In this document: one piece after another, positions 33,263 through 47,300 of the stretch
How the letters are laid out: each line of letters opens with the position of its first letter
How positions within the stretch are numbered: position 1 is the first letter of the stretch
Source of the DNA: Acanthosoma haemorrhoidale
Taxonomy: Eukaryota > Arthropoda > Insecta > Hemiptera > Acanthosomatidae
Direction: 5' to 3'
Assembly (NCBI GenBank): GCA_930367205.1
Contig: OV884011.1
Span: 118,169,866-118,233,865, forward strand
Length of the DNA: 64,000 bases
Position numbers and translations under genes: made by a program
Notes under the pieces: model-generated
Database searches by the model: none
The model's input: only the letters and a program-made list of their open reading frames with translations
What the model was told of the DNA's origin: nothing

Positions 33263-33329
33263 TCGTACTTTTTCTATTTTATTACTATTATTATTAAGAA
33301 AAAAAAAATCTATTTAAAAAAACAAAAAT

Positions 33330-33470
33330 CTGTGGATTTTTTTTTTTTTTTTTTCCTTCATAGCCCCTTTAAACTTACAGACAATTATATACAATTATAG
33401 ATCCTCAAGTGAATCCATTTACAAATTATTCTGTACATAAATAAAGATTTTTTTTTTTTCAATTTAACGA
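33330..33470 (-). repeat. Short LINE 3'-tail fragment
   Basis: After a 17-18 base T run, TTCCTTCATAGCCCCTTT and TAGATCCTCAAGTGAATCC repeat the 3'-UTR end at 32635-32690 nearly exactly. It is a very short 5'-truncated copy of the same LINE family. Confidence 0.65.
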
Positions 33471-35276
33471 GTATTTTTCAATTAAGTGGGAAAAACTTAA
33501 AATTATCGAGAGTCAACTGTAATAGTTTACTTTATTTCAGAATCAAGTAATTAACTTCACAGGAAAAAATGAACTAAAGAAATTAAAGCTTATTGAGGCA
33601 AGGCCACATAATAGGTGATATACAACAACTCATTATATTAATTGCACATTGACCCTCAGTGATCAAAGAAGAGGCTCCTAAACGCTACAAAAATTAGTCA
33701 AGCACCCGTCAAAGCAAAGCCAAGCAATGACCTATAACTTCTAGATGATGTAGTTTTCGTCAACCAGCGAGGGCGGGCAAGCCTATTTCATGGAGAAATG
33801 CCTATATTCATGGAGGGATGACTTCGCCGTGGAAGTTGGGATGCTGAAGATAATTATTAGAAAAGGGCTCTCATAAATCTGCTGCATAGAAAAATATGAA
33901 GATCGTTTGAACTTATATGGTGTAAAATAAAAAATGCAAGTGTACAATACACATTCTATCAAGGGAAAAAGTAACCTCAGATCACAACTTTTTTCATTTC
34001 AATATTGAACTCTTCTATTTTCATTTCCAGATATTACATAAATCAGTTTAGTTCTGCCCAGAATATAGTGATTGTCGAAACGATCAGAGGATTGGATCTA
34101 ACTTTTTAGGACTGTCATCAGAGGCAAGTGGGAGTCATTCTCCCTTCTTTTCACGCTTGCTGTAAAAATGAAATTTTGTATATATATATATTGTTAGAGT
34201 TAATTTAAGTTATGTAACTAGATTTTCAATAAATTAATGTATAATGAGCATCATTATACTTTTGTACAAGCGCAAATCGCAGTGTAGGATAGTCAGAAAT
34301 TGTATAAAATGTAGCCAAGCTACAGGAAATTGGGCTTGGATAAAAAAAAGTTTTTAAAGTACCGCTGAGTTTATATGATAACGCATCTTGATAGAACATT
34401 GGTTGAAAGTAGGTAGCGTACCAGTCTGCTTCATGAGCTCGTCGACACATTGTCTCGAAAATTAGCAACACTGATAAGAGTAAAACAAAGGCGAATAATT
34501 CGGATGAGAAAAAACAAGATTAGGCGTGAGGCCTACGCTTCACATCGAGTGCATTTATACTTTTTTTCATCTAACATAAGAAGTCATGACGAGTGAGTAA
34601 ATAGAAAAAAGCAGCCAGCGTGGCACTAGGGATCGTGAAATCCAAGACAAGCTAAGAAACAGCATCTCCAGACCAGCAAAGAGCATTAAAGTACATTTTT
34701 ATTTTATAAAATTTAGTTGCTACTGCAATGTGGTTGGTGTTATTGCGGATATATATATATTTTTTGTATCAATCCCAAGACTTGCATTTCAGTAATTTAC
34801 ATTCTAATTTTAACATGTATAAACAGTAGATAAATTAAAACATTCATAACCCAACCTTTAGTCTTCATTTAATTATACAATCCACTTATCTACACAATTA
34901 CTCAAAGTTTTCAATATCAATCGGAACCGTACACCACTCATCATTCAACATCATGGAACTCAAATTTGAGTCTATGATTGTCTTAATCACTGACACATAT
35001 GGCCAAAACATTCTGCCCTACCGATAAAACACCTCTTTTCCATCAATCCAAACCGATCCTAAGGAAATGTTCAATCATAAGAGTTTATTGTAAATCTTTT
35101 TTGAACCTCATAGCAGTTTACCACTATCGATAGTGATTAGCTTCCAGGATTTGGGTTTTGCTTTGGCCCGACGTTTGTTAAGTTTTTATTTTTTTTTTGT
35201 TATGTTTTAGGCTGTGCCCTGACAAATAATTTTATACAAGTCACTGTAAATATAATTTTCTAGACCAGTTACGGAT
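33471..35276. other. Region upstream of twinfilin, no gene recognised
   Basis: Two (TA)n tracts lie near 34177 and 34750. I see no coding block. The promoter and 5' UTR of twinfilin should lie in the right-hand part; I cannot place the start site. Confidence 0.4.
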
Positions 35277-35301
35277 ATGTCTCATCAAACGGGAATCAAA
35301 G
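35277..35301 (+). CDS. twf: Twinfilin exon 1 (coding part)
   Basis: It encodes MSHQTGIK plus one base. The ATG is the conserved family start; the donor is AAAG|gtaatt, phase 1. This 25-nt exon is too short to stand out as a frame and was found from the expected N-terminus. Confidence 0.95.
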
Positions 35302-38300
35302 GTAATTGTAATTGATTCAAGGGAGTATCTTAAATCACCATTTCCTCCTTATTATAGAGCTAATAATTGTCAATTGTTTCAGCTAACGAAAAATTGAAGA
35401 AGTTTTTTGCGAAATGTCACAATGGGAAAATCCGTATGTTTAAAGTGACTATTGAAAATGGTGAGAACATTTCTAATCAACTGTTGAGTGTTTATTTCTG
35501 TCATTCTGCTATAATGTACATTAATTATTGTAGAAGAGCTGTCATTAGCAGCACAGATCGAGAGCAAGAGTACTTGGGAAGAGGATTTTCATAAGAACAT
35601 AACAAAACTTCTTGAAAATGATCAACCAACTTTTATTATGTGCAGGTGACTATTTTTACTTTTTTATTTATAAGCAGTGAATGGATAGTGTATACAACTG
35701 TCATCAATGGGACTGGTTATGCTATTCCTGTCCTAAGGTCAGGATGTCCAATATACAGATTTTTGACAAGTAGTCTTTTTTTGTCTTCTCAAAATTATAT
35801 TTGTTATTCCAATAATTTTTAAGTGTTGTAATTGTATTAGAGGGAATAGCACAATTTTAATTAAAATTTATGGTTGATCCATTGATATAGCTGTTTTATT
35901 GTTAATGTTAAGTAATTGTGAGTGATTCTTGAAATAAAATGGCTATGATTATTACATCAGTCCTGAGAGAACCTATGATCTCTGTCATGCTAGTTTACTT
36001 GTGAAAGAACTACTATTTGTAATAATTCATTGCTAAATTTCTCGTATTTGGTCATCAATATGTAAACTGTTGAGTAGTTAATATTTATGAACATATTCTT
36101 TAATGCTAAAAATAATTAAACAAGTTATTATTGCTATGTGATAAAATTGTGACAATTTTATGATAAATGATTGGTACATTTTCAATGAAGGTAACAGAAA
36201 TAACTGTTGCTAGAATTTACTTATATTGATCCCGTTTTAGTCCTAAGCATCAACTATGGTGGCAATTGTGGTGTGACTTACCGACACTTTTATCAACTGT
36301 TTTGCCACTGGTTTAATTCATTTTAACTATAATTTAAAAGTGATTTAATACTGAATTAAAAAATATAATTACTCGACAAAAGTCTGAAATATTAATTTTC
36401 TGTTATCAGAAAATGTTATGATCAATTGATGTTAACGATTTATCTTAAGTCTTTAAATTATTGAAACTTTATCCCATATAGCACAACAGAACTAATTTTT
36501 TCTAATTAAACTGCTTGTCTTGAAACAATTTATTCTTTATTTAGTCACTTTTGCCTGGGTTTTTACTATTATTTGTATAAGTATTATATCTGACTTATGT
36601 TTAGTTAACTGCAATTACTTTTTGAAATCTTACTTTCATGATTATTGTAATGTCCTTTTCAAACAGAAGTGTGACATGGATTTTTAGAGAACATTACAAA
36701 ATCAATATTGAGTTTCAAAACAAAATGATTGGTGTCCATTACCAGACAAATAAAGAGCTCTTGACAGAATGGTAGGTAGGTGACCAGTTATACCTTGGCT
36801 ATCAATACAAGCAAGTTGAAATTCTAGCTCTTTGCACTGTGATTTGTAAATTCGGGGCCTAGGCTCTACTGTCATAAAGGTAATACTCCCGAGGGCATCA
36901 TGTCAGCTGACCATTACTTAGCCACCAGCATTATAATGCATTCAGCCTTTAATAATGATCGGTAATACTTTAGAATTTAATAGAAAGATTAAAAACAAAA
37001 AGGAAATATGTCTGATTGGGGTCTTCTTTCTTTAGACTGATTAAGTACTTTTATACTATATAGCATGCACACTTATAACTACATGCTTTAAATATTTATT
37101 AGTTATATATTTATTGTAACTCCTTTCATTTTTAGTACATTATTACACATAGTCACATTAATGTAATAAATTATTGCTTGCTCCTAGACTGGATGGAAAG
37201 TCTGATACTGGAGGTTACCGATGGTTACTGCTTTCTTGGTCACCAGATGATTCTCCAGTTAGGCAAAAAATGTTATATGCTTCTACTAAAGCCACCTTGA
37301 GACAAGAGTTTGGGGGAGGCCATATTGCAAGGGAAGCACATGCATCTGCTTTAGTAAGTAATGCTATGATTTTTTCTAGTAATTTTCTTAACATGTGCTA
37401 GTATTGATCATATCAAGATAGAATTAAGGCTAAACAATTGACTGATATTGAAGATCCAGTTTAAAAGTTTGATGATTTCGTTTAATTATTATATTTGTTT
37501 GATGAAAGATTCTGTTGTTCTCCTCTTTCAGCTGATAAATTTATGATTCGACATAAAAACAATATGTAAGTGCTGTAATAATTTGATTAATACAAAAATT
37601 CAACATGTTGGTATGCTATTTTTGGGGGACTCCTATGAACGAATTGCCCTTTCATTATTCGTCTGTAATATTATATACATATTACATTATTATTATTATT
37701 TTATTATTTAAATAAAGTATTTATTTTTTCTACTAATAGATTTTTTTATTGAGTCTTCATTAATTTTTGGGACTGGTTTTATTTTTGACATCTTGCAAAA
37801 TAACGATCCTCTAAAATCACTGGTTGAGATAAAGTTTTGAATGCATTGTTGATGACTTTTTGCAACTATAGTTTGAAGAAAATAAAATAAAAAGTATCAC
37901 AGTGTTAATAAAGCTGTTGATATATTTAATCCTATACCCTACTCTAAATTGTATACAATTTTTTTTTTTTAATTCTGGCTAATTAATTAATTTTATTCAT
38001 GTCTAGACAGAGATTCTTCATGTGTTGCCAATATCAAATTTTTCTAGCTTGTCTTGCAATGGCCTGCACAGGCAGAGAGGAAAATATAAGAAATTCTGAT
38101 TTTGAAACAAATTAATGAAACCCATTAAATACCTAGGAATACATAAAATATAAATTGACATTGTTGTTTTTTGATTTTGTTGTCAATAAATATTCTAATT
38201 AGAGATAAATAGTTAAAATTAATAAGTCCAATTTGGTCACATTGATTTTATTGAGCGTATATACATAATAAAATTAGTTAAAATCTTCAATAATAACTGT

Positions 38301-41300
38301 GATTTCAAATATTTGGTTGCAACATATGCATTCTTTAATTTTAAGGTTTGTTTGTTGAGTTCATATTTTGAAAGATCAATAATAAAAGATCAATAAGATG
38401 TTTCTGGTATTAAATAATAGTGCTTATTTTCTGTCTAAAATGATGATGCTTGTTTCAGGATGACATAGATTCAGTTATAAAGGAAAGAAGTCCTGGACCA
38501 CTCACTAGCGAAGAAGAAATGGCTAAAGAAACCAGAGTCCCGATTACAATGGAGACCAGTGGGGCCTGTTTGAATTCCCTTCATATGCCACTTGTAGATG
38601 AATCCAAAGCTGGTTTAGAAAAATTTGCTTCTAAGCAGGTTAACTATCTCCGATTTAGTATTGGTATGTAGTTATATTTTTAAAATCAGCCATGTTTATA
38701 AGTTTAGCATACACACATAATCTTTTTATTATTAACGCTGGACCAGGATAATGATTTGCAATTTCGACTCAAATTGAATTATTACCAGTAAATAATAATT
38801 TCACCCAGGCTCATTATTCTTATCTAGTAGGTCTCTAAAAAAAGTTTTAAATATCAAATTACATCATTCCCGGGAACTGGCATATTACTGTCCTTAGTGA
38901 TTCAACTTAAACTCTGGTTCACAGGTTTTCAAAAAAACCAACGAAACCCCCAAAAAGTTTTTTTATTTAACATCAACTTTATTGTGCTAAAATTACAATC
39001 TGCCTTATTAGGCAATAAGTAATTGAGATAAATGTTCACATTCATACCATATTTACAATTCATCATTCACTCACTCATTCATACTATGTATACAAACAGC
39101 CCAGAGGCCCCCCAAGTCCACATGGTTATCACCTCCCTCGCGTGCGAAGGAGGAAGTGAAGTCTTGGGAAGTCCCCCACGCTCCTACGTCAGCCGCGTCA
39201 CTGGATAAGAGTCAGCGGAAGCTGACCAAGAGCGCGAGAGCCAAAGACGCTCAGGACATGATTAGAGAAACTGGCTATTGCCAGGACTCCCACTGTCACT
39301 TATTTATAGCAGGTCACGAGGCCACTGCCGTTTTAGTCTCCGAGGAGGATTATAGCGATGAGTGGTGCAGTGCAATGACTGTGCTAGGGAATTAGTTAGA
39401 ATGGATAGGTTACTATGGAATTTTATGAACTTGGAAGGGATTAGTTCAAGAATGTAGGGTATATTAAGATCATTATGAAGGGTTTTGTTGCTGATGTATT
39501 AAGGGGCATTTACTATTGTTCTTAGGACTTTTGATTGAAAGGATCGGATGCGCTTGATGTTTGACTTTTATGCTGTCCCCCATAGCTCTATTCCGTATGT
39601 TCAGATTGACTTAAGTATAACTTGGTAAATAAGTAGTTTATTTTCTATTGAGAGATGGGATGTACTTCGAAGTAGTCCAAAGCGTCTGTTTAGTTCTTGT
39701 CTTTTTAGCCTCGTATGTGGGTTCCATGTCTAAATATCGTACTGTCTCAGACCCAGGGAGAGGAATCGAATTTAAAAAGACTGGTGGATAGGACTTGCGG
39801 CAGAGGGTAAAGGTTATGTGGGAACATTTTGCTTCATTGACTTTGATTCGCCATTGGTTGCACCAATACTCGATCTCATCAAGGTATTTTTGAAGTTATT
39901 GGGATGCTATATGAGGGTCTGATTTGGTTGACCAGACTGCAGTGTCATCTGCAAATGTTGCCAAGAAGGTATTGGTGGTAGAGGGGACATCAGCGGTGTA
40001 TAGATTATAGAGGATGGGACCCAGGACGCTGCCCTGTGGAACTCCTGCTTTTATGGGATAGTAGTTAAAATATTCTAAACCACAGCGGACTTGGAAGAAG
40101 CGGTTTGAAAGATGGTACTGTAGGATTAGGAATAGGGTCTGCGGTAAATATCCTTTGAACTTGTATGATGATGCCTCCCAGGCCGACCTCTGGATCAGAG
40201 TAGCAATGCAGAGCAGGAATGCACTGCATCATCTAGGTCTTGGGATGTTTTCAGAGGTACTTTGAGGTCTACAGAGTCTGTAAGAATCTTGCGAAAGTGG
40301 TCCCAATTAACTGGGCCCCTAATTAATGAAGGAGGAGGCAGTTTGTGAATTGGTCTTAGGAAAATGGTTAATAATAACCATAAATAATATGGCCGGAGGA
40401 GTGGGCATCGAGGCGCGTGAGTGAATAGTTTAGTGTTCCTAAACTATTGTAGAAGAAAAAGTCAAGATCTGGATTTCGGTTGGGATCTAATGGCCAATAG
40501 GTGGCTGTGTCAGGAGAGATAGTGGAGCAATGTTTCCGTGTGAGTGCATGCAGTCAGCAAAGCACGTCCTCGTGTATTTGTGGATATTGAGCTCCAATGT
40601 TGGTGCTTTGCGTTAAAGTCCCCACCCACAAGGAAACAATGCCCGATGGAGTCTAGAAAGGAGATGAATTGGGAGGGCAGTACACTGATGCTGTGGAGGT
40701 GCTGATTGACACTGCAGTGGGCTGAAGGAAATCATGTGCTACCGAAGGAACTGTGCGATGGGAAATGGAGTTATGGACAGTGACAGCAGTGCCTGCATGT
40801 GCTCTTCCATCTGGGTAATCAGTTCGATAAGTCTGGTACTGTCGAACTGTAAAAGGTTGTTTACTCGTAAGCCTTGTTTCAGTAATGAGAGCTACGTGGG
40901 TGTTCTTGTCGTGAAGTAGTGCTGTCAGTTCGTTAGTGTGGGTGCGAACACCATTCGCATTTCAAAGGAGAATGGATAAGGAGTCGGAAGGATCCACTTA
41001 TGGGTTTTGTTTAATGGGGATGAGGTAGGTGACAAGATTTGTAAGAAGGGAAATCAGAGGGGTAATTAGGGTTCTAAACTCTGTAAGGAATGATGTTAAT
41101 AGACTAGTGAGATCTGAAGAGCTTGCAGGTGGAGGAATATGCGAGATGTGTGGTTGAGGAAAAATAAAACATTTACGTTCACACATTTGTCTAATAAAAT
41201 TTGTAATCCTTAAGGTTCCATATCCTATATAGCTACTTTATGAATTATGAAACTACATATAATGCTAATTGAACTGTAAAGAACAAATGTATTTGTGGCT

Positions 41301-44300
41301 CACTTCTTATAAAAGCTCAAATTATTTTATTGTATACAAATCTTATTTTAATTTTTAGATATGGATGAAGAAAAAATTCTGTTGGATTTTTGTGAAAAAA
41401 TTGAAGCAAAAGAGCTTGGTTCAAAAGTTCCTGAGACGTCTGCTAGATACCATCTCTTTAGGTTTCATTATGAACATGGAAATGAAAACAAACAAGCGAT
41501 AGGTAATTCTAAAGATATCAGAATTTAAAAATTTCACATGTTGCTATCAATTAATATTTTATTTTTTACCATAAAGTTAATAAATCCCAGAAAATGGGGG
41601 GGGATGAAGGTGAATTTGGTCTCTATGTTGAAGAATGCTCTATCAGTCAGTGTGCTAGAAATGATCATTTGGCATTCCAATATTACTTGCACCGCTTGGA
41701 ATATGTTCACAATAGTTGTACATACTGTATTTGTTTGAGGAAGTACATTTGTTGTCTGGGACAGGACATACATAGATTTATTTATTGATCGCATATTTAG
41801 TTTAACTTGTTTATTAATATGGAGATTGAAAACGTAAGAAAGTCAGGAACTATTTTTTATGTATGTTTATTAGTTACTGTATTTTACATACTTCAGAACT
41901 TATTTCTGGCCAAATTAAGAAACTTAAAAGGTAACCATGCCAAGTTTTATTTGTTTAAATAAAGCATGCAAGATATATGAGGTTTGGATGTATAATGTAT
42001 AATGATCTAGAGAAAGAAGGACATGCCAGATATTGTTGTGATATTTAATATTATAGATTTTGTATATCAAGAAATTGAAATATAAATATGTTATTCAAAG
42101 CATATATCAAGAAGGCGAAAATAAAAACAATTGAGAGTAGAGGAAAAAACAAAAGAAGAGTACTGCTTGTTGTGATGATGAAAACACACACAGCATTATT
42201 CACTCTAGTTTTGGGATCGCCTGGTATATAAATATATAAATCTAGTGATCATGGAACGACTTTTTTAAGCTGTTAGTTGTTGTTATGATGAGAACACAAC
42301 ATTATTCAATCTAGTTTTGGAATCAGCACGGGATACAGATTAGTTTTTAACCAGTGAGTTAGAAAAACTTAAAAACTTCTTTTAGTTAATGATTGTGGAC
42401 TTAAAGAAGAACCGAAGAGAATTTTCTTTGATTGAAGATGAATGATGAGAATTGAAGAAGAAAAGGAAGCGAATTTGTGAACAAGTATTTATATATAATT
42501 AATTTAAGTTTATTTTTTATTTTTGTAAAATTAAATTCATCTTTTTGCCAGAATTATTTTTGTTAATAGAACCTAATAATAAATAGTAAATAAAATAAAT
42601 TTAAAGTAAAAGAATAAAAAATAAAATTACGATATTATTCAAAGAACGTAATAATATACTCCACGATTCTGAGGAAATTGCCATTTATGTTTAATAAAAT
42701 TAAAGCAGTTAAAGGAAAGCTAAAACACGATTCCAAGTCATTATGCAATATTCATCATCTCTCGATTCGATAGGCAGAGACTTTTAAATTAGCTAAACTC
42801 TATTTTAAGATCTTTGAAGGTTCATTAAAAGAAGCCTCGGTAGAACTAGGAATGGTGTTCAATACTTTGAGCTTTTGTGTGCTGACAAATATCTCGGTTT
42901 CTGTAATATGGTGTACCCCAGCCTGATGCAGTTGTTCCCATAATGCCTTAAGTGGCTTTAGGTGGTAACGAATTATAGGGATTGGTGATGAGTTCTGGTC
43001 ATACATGGATAGGTCCGGGATATAGCAGATGGAGAACCGAAACATATAGCTTTGGCTACACCTAGCTAGGTGTGTTGCTTCACTCTTGGTTGAGGATTTG
43101 AATATGTCTGATCCTCAGGCCTTAGATGTGCATAGCCTTAGATCATCAGCAAACCACAAAAGAAGAGAACAGATACAGTGCACAGAGATTTTTTTGGAAC
43201 TGTGGCTGTCAGTGAAATTAAACTGCCCAGTGAAACATAAAAATGCTTTAGAAGGAAGAATCTCCGTCAGATAAGAGAACTGAAGCGTCTTCCAATGGGG
43301 GACTTCCGAACTTTGACAGTTGATAGCAGCCATATTGTTGTTGAAGCTGCATCTGTCGAATTGGCTGTCATTTATTCAGTCTGCTTTGCCAAATCACCCT
43401 GGGTGGATATAGCGTTCAACAACATGTGCAAATTATAAAATTGTTTTATCAATATGGGTGTTCTGGTTCCGGCAACGTTCCTCGCACTTCTCCCATTTTA
43501 CGGTCGCCATAACCGTTCTACCGAGAGGACTGTTCGCAGTGTGATGGATAAATTTGAGTCCACTGGCTCATTAAAAAATCAACCAACACCTGTACGTCGA
43601 CGAAACACAAGATCTGCCGAAAACATCGCTGCTGTCTGTGAGAGTGAGCAGGAGAATTCGAGGCAAAATACAAAATTCAATGGACCCCGGAGCTGAAGGT
43701 AAACGACAATAGACAAAGTGTGTTCGCTGAATGGGCCCTGGAGCAGTTGGAAACTGATCCTAATTTTCATTGAAAAATCATCTTCAGCGATGAGGCCCAT
43801 TTCTGGATGAATGGGTACGTCAACAAACAAAATTATTGAATTTGGGACGAATTGAATCCACATGAGATCCAATGCATCCCGAGTAAGTCACTGTTTGGTG
43901 TGGATTCTGGGCTGGCGAGGTCATCAGTCCTTATTTCTTTGAGAACATCGTAGGCCAGGCCATCACCGTCAACGGCAAGCGCTATAGGTTGATGATTACC
44001 TACTTCTTTTGGCCTGAATTGGATGATATGGACACCAACGCCATGTGGTTTCAACAGTACGGCGCTATGTCCCACACAGCTCATGCTACATTGGACATTC
44101 TGCACGAGCAATTTGAGGGCATGGTCATCCCACATGGAGGTGATGTGAACTGGCCACTGAAATTGTGGGGTTTGACCCCGTTAGACTTTTTCTTGTGGGG
44201 TTTGACCCCGTTAGACTTTTTCTTGTGGGGTTTTCTTAAGTCGCAGGTCTATGCGAATAAGCCACAAATCACAGTGGTCCTCAAAGCCAACATAACCCAT

Positions 44301-47300
44301 GCCATCGGTCAAATTCAGCCTGATTTATACGCCAGAGTCATGGAAAATTGGACATTTCGGATGCGCGCCACCCAGCAAAGCCGCAGCGGACATTTGCACG
44401 ATGTTATATTCCATGCATTATGGCATCGATAGGCTTTTCAAACGAATAACAAATTTTGATGATATCTCACACACACTTTGTTTTATTTCAATTTAAAGAC
44501 TGGAAGCTATTAATGAAAGACCCTATACAAGGGTTACAGGTACACTTTTTTTTTATGGACAATTGTGTATTTAGTTTTCCAAAGTTAGACTGTGCTAAGA
44601 AGTTAAAAGAAAAAGCAGACTTAATGATTCAGTATCTGAGATTTGATCTTAGAGGTTGACAATTCTCTGATCCTTCACTGGAGAAAATCACCAGTGTATC
44701 AGGTTTGAAATGTAATCACAACATTTCAAGACAGACATCTTGAGCATATGTTGTGACAACCTACAGCCCAATGTGCAGAAAATGGTGAAGAGACATATAT
44801 CCCTTAAGTGGCTTTGAAAAGGGTGTGCAGATAGTTAGCCCATTGAAAATTTCTTGTTGAAAAGGTTAACAAATCGATAAACAATGATGATTTTCCCAAT
44901 TAGTTACAGGTACAGTTGAGTACCACTAATAGATGGGACTGGACCCGTCTGGATCACCCAAAGTCTGTAATTTTCTATAAAATGCACATGATAAATATTT
45001 TAGCAATTTTTTTTTTCTCATAAATAAACTTTTTTTTTAGCTTAATTTTATTTTCAATACTACATAATGTGTATGTAGATCCAAGTTTTTGACCTAGCTC
45101 AAATGATGTATCGCTTTGTTTCTCGAAGTACATCATCAACTTCTCCAGTATTGTAGTCACCTCACCATGAGGTAGGCCAACTGGTTCCTTCATTTTGTCA
45201 TTGGATTGTCATTCTCTGTTGCCGGGTTTGCAATCCATTCTTCCATGATTTCATCTTCACCTAATACTTAATGATTAATATCAATGACACTATTCATCCT
45301 CTCAGAAATGTCATTTTCTTCCACATTGACACACCCTCTGATGTGTGTTAACAAACTTAACGAAGTCAGCGTCATTATTTGCAGTTGGTTGGTTTTTGTC
45401 TTGTTCCTGGTTTTCTAGTGGGATTCTTGGCCACAGTTGTTTCCAGCTTTTTTGAAGAGTTGTCGGCCTACTTTATTCCTAAGCTTCTTTGGCCAAATAA
45501 TTTACAGACTTTATTGTAAATTTTTTGAGATATTTCATGAAGTTAGCTGATGGGTCTTGCAACTCACCTTCAGCAGGGTGGCACAGTGCCATTGTCTATG
45601 AACAACCCAGCTTTTTCTGGGAGTTTTTTCTCTCAAGAATTTCTTTGTTGAAGGCACAAAGTTTTTAAAAAACCAAACTAAAAATTTTTAAATTCATCCA
45701 TAAAGCTTTTTGAGTTTTGTACTGAGCTGGGAGCACATTCAGATTAACATTTTTCAGAGACCTGGGATTTGGCCGATTTCCCGATCATTATAAAAGCGGA
45801 AGTTGTAAACCTGGTAAAAGTTCACCGTCTCGTTCTTTCCATTGAGACAACCATCCCACACTGGCAGTAAAACCCCCTTTTAATTTTTCATTGAATTTGA
45901 ACGCTATTGCTTGTACATTTGGTTACACCTGATAGCAGTACCCCCTGTTCACGGTGTTAACAAAGCCTCATCCAAAGTTTAGTTTTTTGCTTTTTTTTTT
46001 TTTATTGTGCTTCTGTGGCCTATACTGTCTTTACTAACCATTTTGACACAAAACTCTTCAATTTCTTTTCAGTCCGAAACAGTGTTTACCAACTCCTAAA
46101 TCATTTGCTATTTTAGTTAGTGATTCCCCTGCATCAATACAAAACAAAGCCTGGAGTATGTGCTCCATTGCCAAGTCACTTTCTTCTGTTTAGTGGCCAT
46201 TTCGCTGCACGTAAAAATAACAAAACACAGTCATAACAGACTCATGAATAATACAGATAACTGATAATAATAACTGAAGGTGCAGAAATAAAAGAAAATG
46301 AATGACACTTACTAAAAACTGCTGTAGGAAGTGAGTCACTTCCTGGAAAACCCTGTTTGAATTATTTTCGTACTTAACACTTGCTAAATTCAATTTTTAG
46401 TTTATTAAATTTTAATTACAGTTTTTTCTTATCCTGTCCAGATTAACCAAATGTCCAGACAATCGGGGAACAGGTTAGCGGGACTCTACTGTATATCCCT
46501 ATGTTGAAGATTATAACTGTAATTCAGTCTATTTTGTTCCAATTTTTTTATTTTATTGTGTTTGTACAATTATGTGTACCTATATTGCATGTGTATTAAG
46601 TATGTTTGTACAATTTATATATTTGTCTAAGTAGAGGTTAGATTTTTGTTTTGTTGTGTTTGTTCAAAAGTTATAATTTGTTCTAATAGTTTGGGTTTTC
46701 AGCTATTTTTTTTGCACTGATAATAACTGAAGGGAAGGAATATTTTACCCAGCAATATGTATAAAATTGTGTTGTTTTTTTATCAAATTGTATTTATCTT
46801 GTTCTGGTTTGTACATTTAATGTCTTGTCTACAGTATTCTCAGCAACTAAGCTGGTTAATGACAATAGTTCATGTAAGTTATTATTAAATCATTTATTTG
46901 GAAGAAGTATGTTAGATAGACAAGATATAGTTTTTTGGTGATTGGTTAGGCACCAGGTTGATTAAATTCTGGTACTCGGTGCTTTGAGGAACGATCCATG
47001 TATAGTTGAATATTAAATCAATACTTATATTCTTAATAATTAATATCATCACACCTATTTTACCAATTAAATATGAAAACCTAGAAAATGAAACCATCTG
47101 TATAAATACTATAAGAAAAATAGAAATTTTATCAGCAATAAAGATATTTAAACAACCATCAGGATACATTTTATTCTCAATAATTGTGGTGTCTAATAAT
47201 GTTAATATTAATGAGGGTCTTTTACGTATAAAGATAAATAAATAAACCAAAAAAAAAATCCATTATTTAAAATTACTAAGAATTCATTAATTGATTTCCC

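Noticed and set aside
38639..38640. Alternative donor CAG|gttaac for twinfilin exon 5
   Set aside because: It would remove VNYLRFSI, which is conserved in twinfilins, and break the phase with exon 6.
39156..39395. Plus-strand 79-codon frame
   Set aside because: It is the antisense shadow of the minus-strand Jockey-like LINE.
42800..43333. Minus-strand frames next to the mariner relic as a host gene
   Set aside because: Two short frames separated by stops, no family recognised, and lying between two mobile elements in an intron.
46912..47250. Minus-strand 112-codon frame in the mitochondrial insert
   Set aside because: The opposite strand fits nd6 followed by cytb in mitochondrial gene order, so this frame is a shadow.
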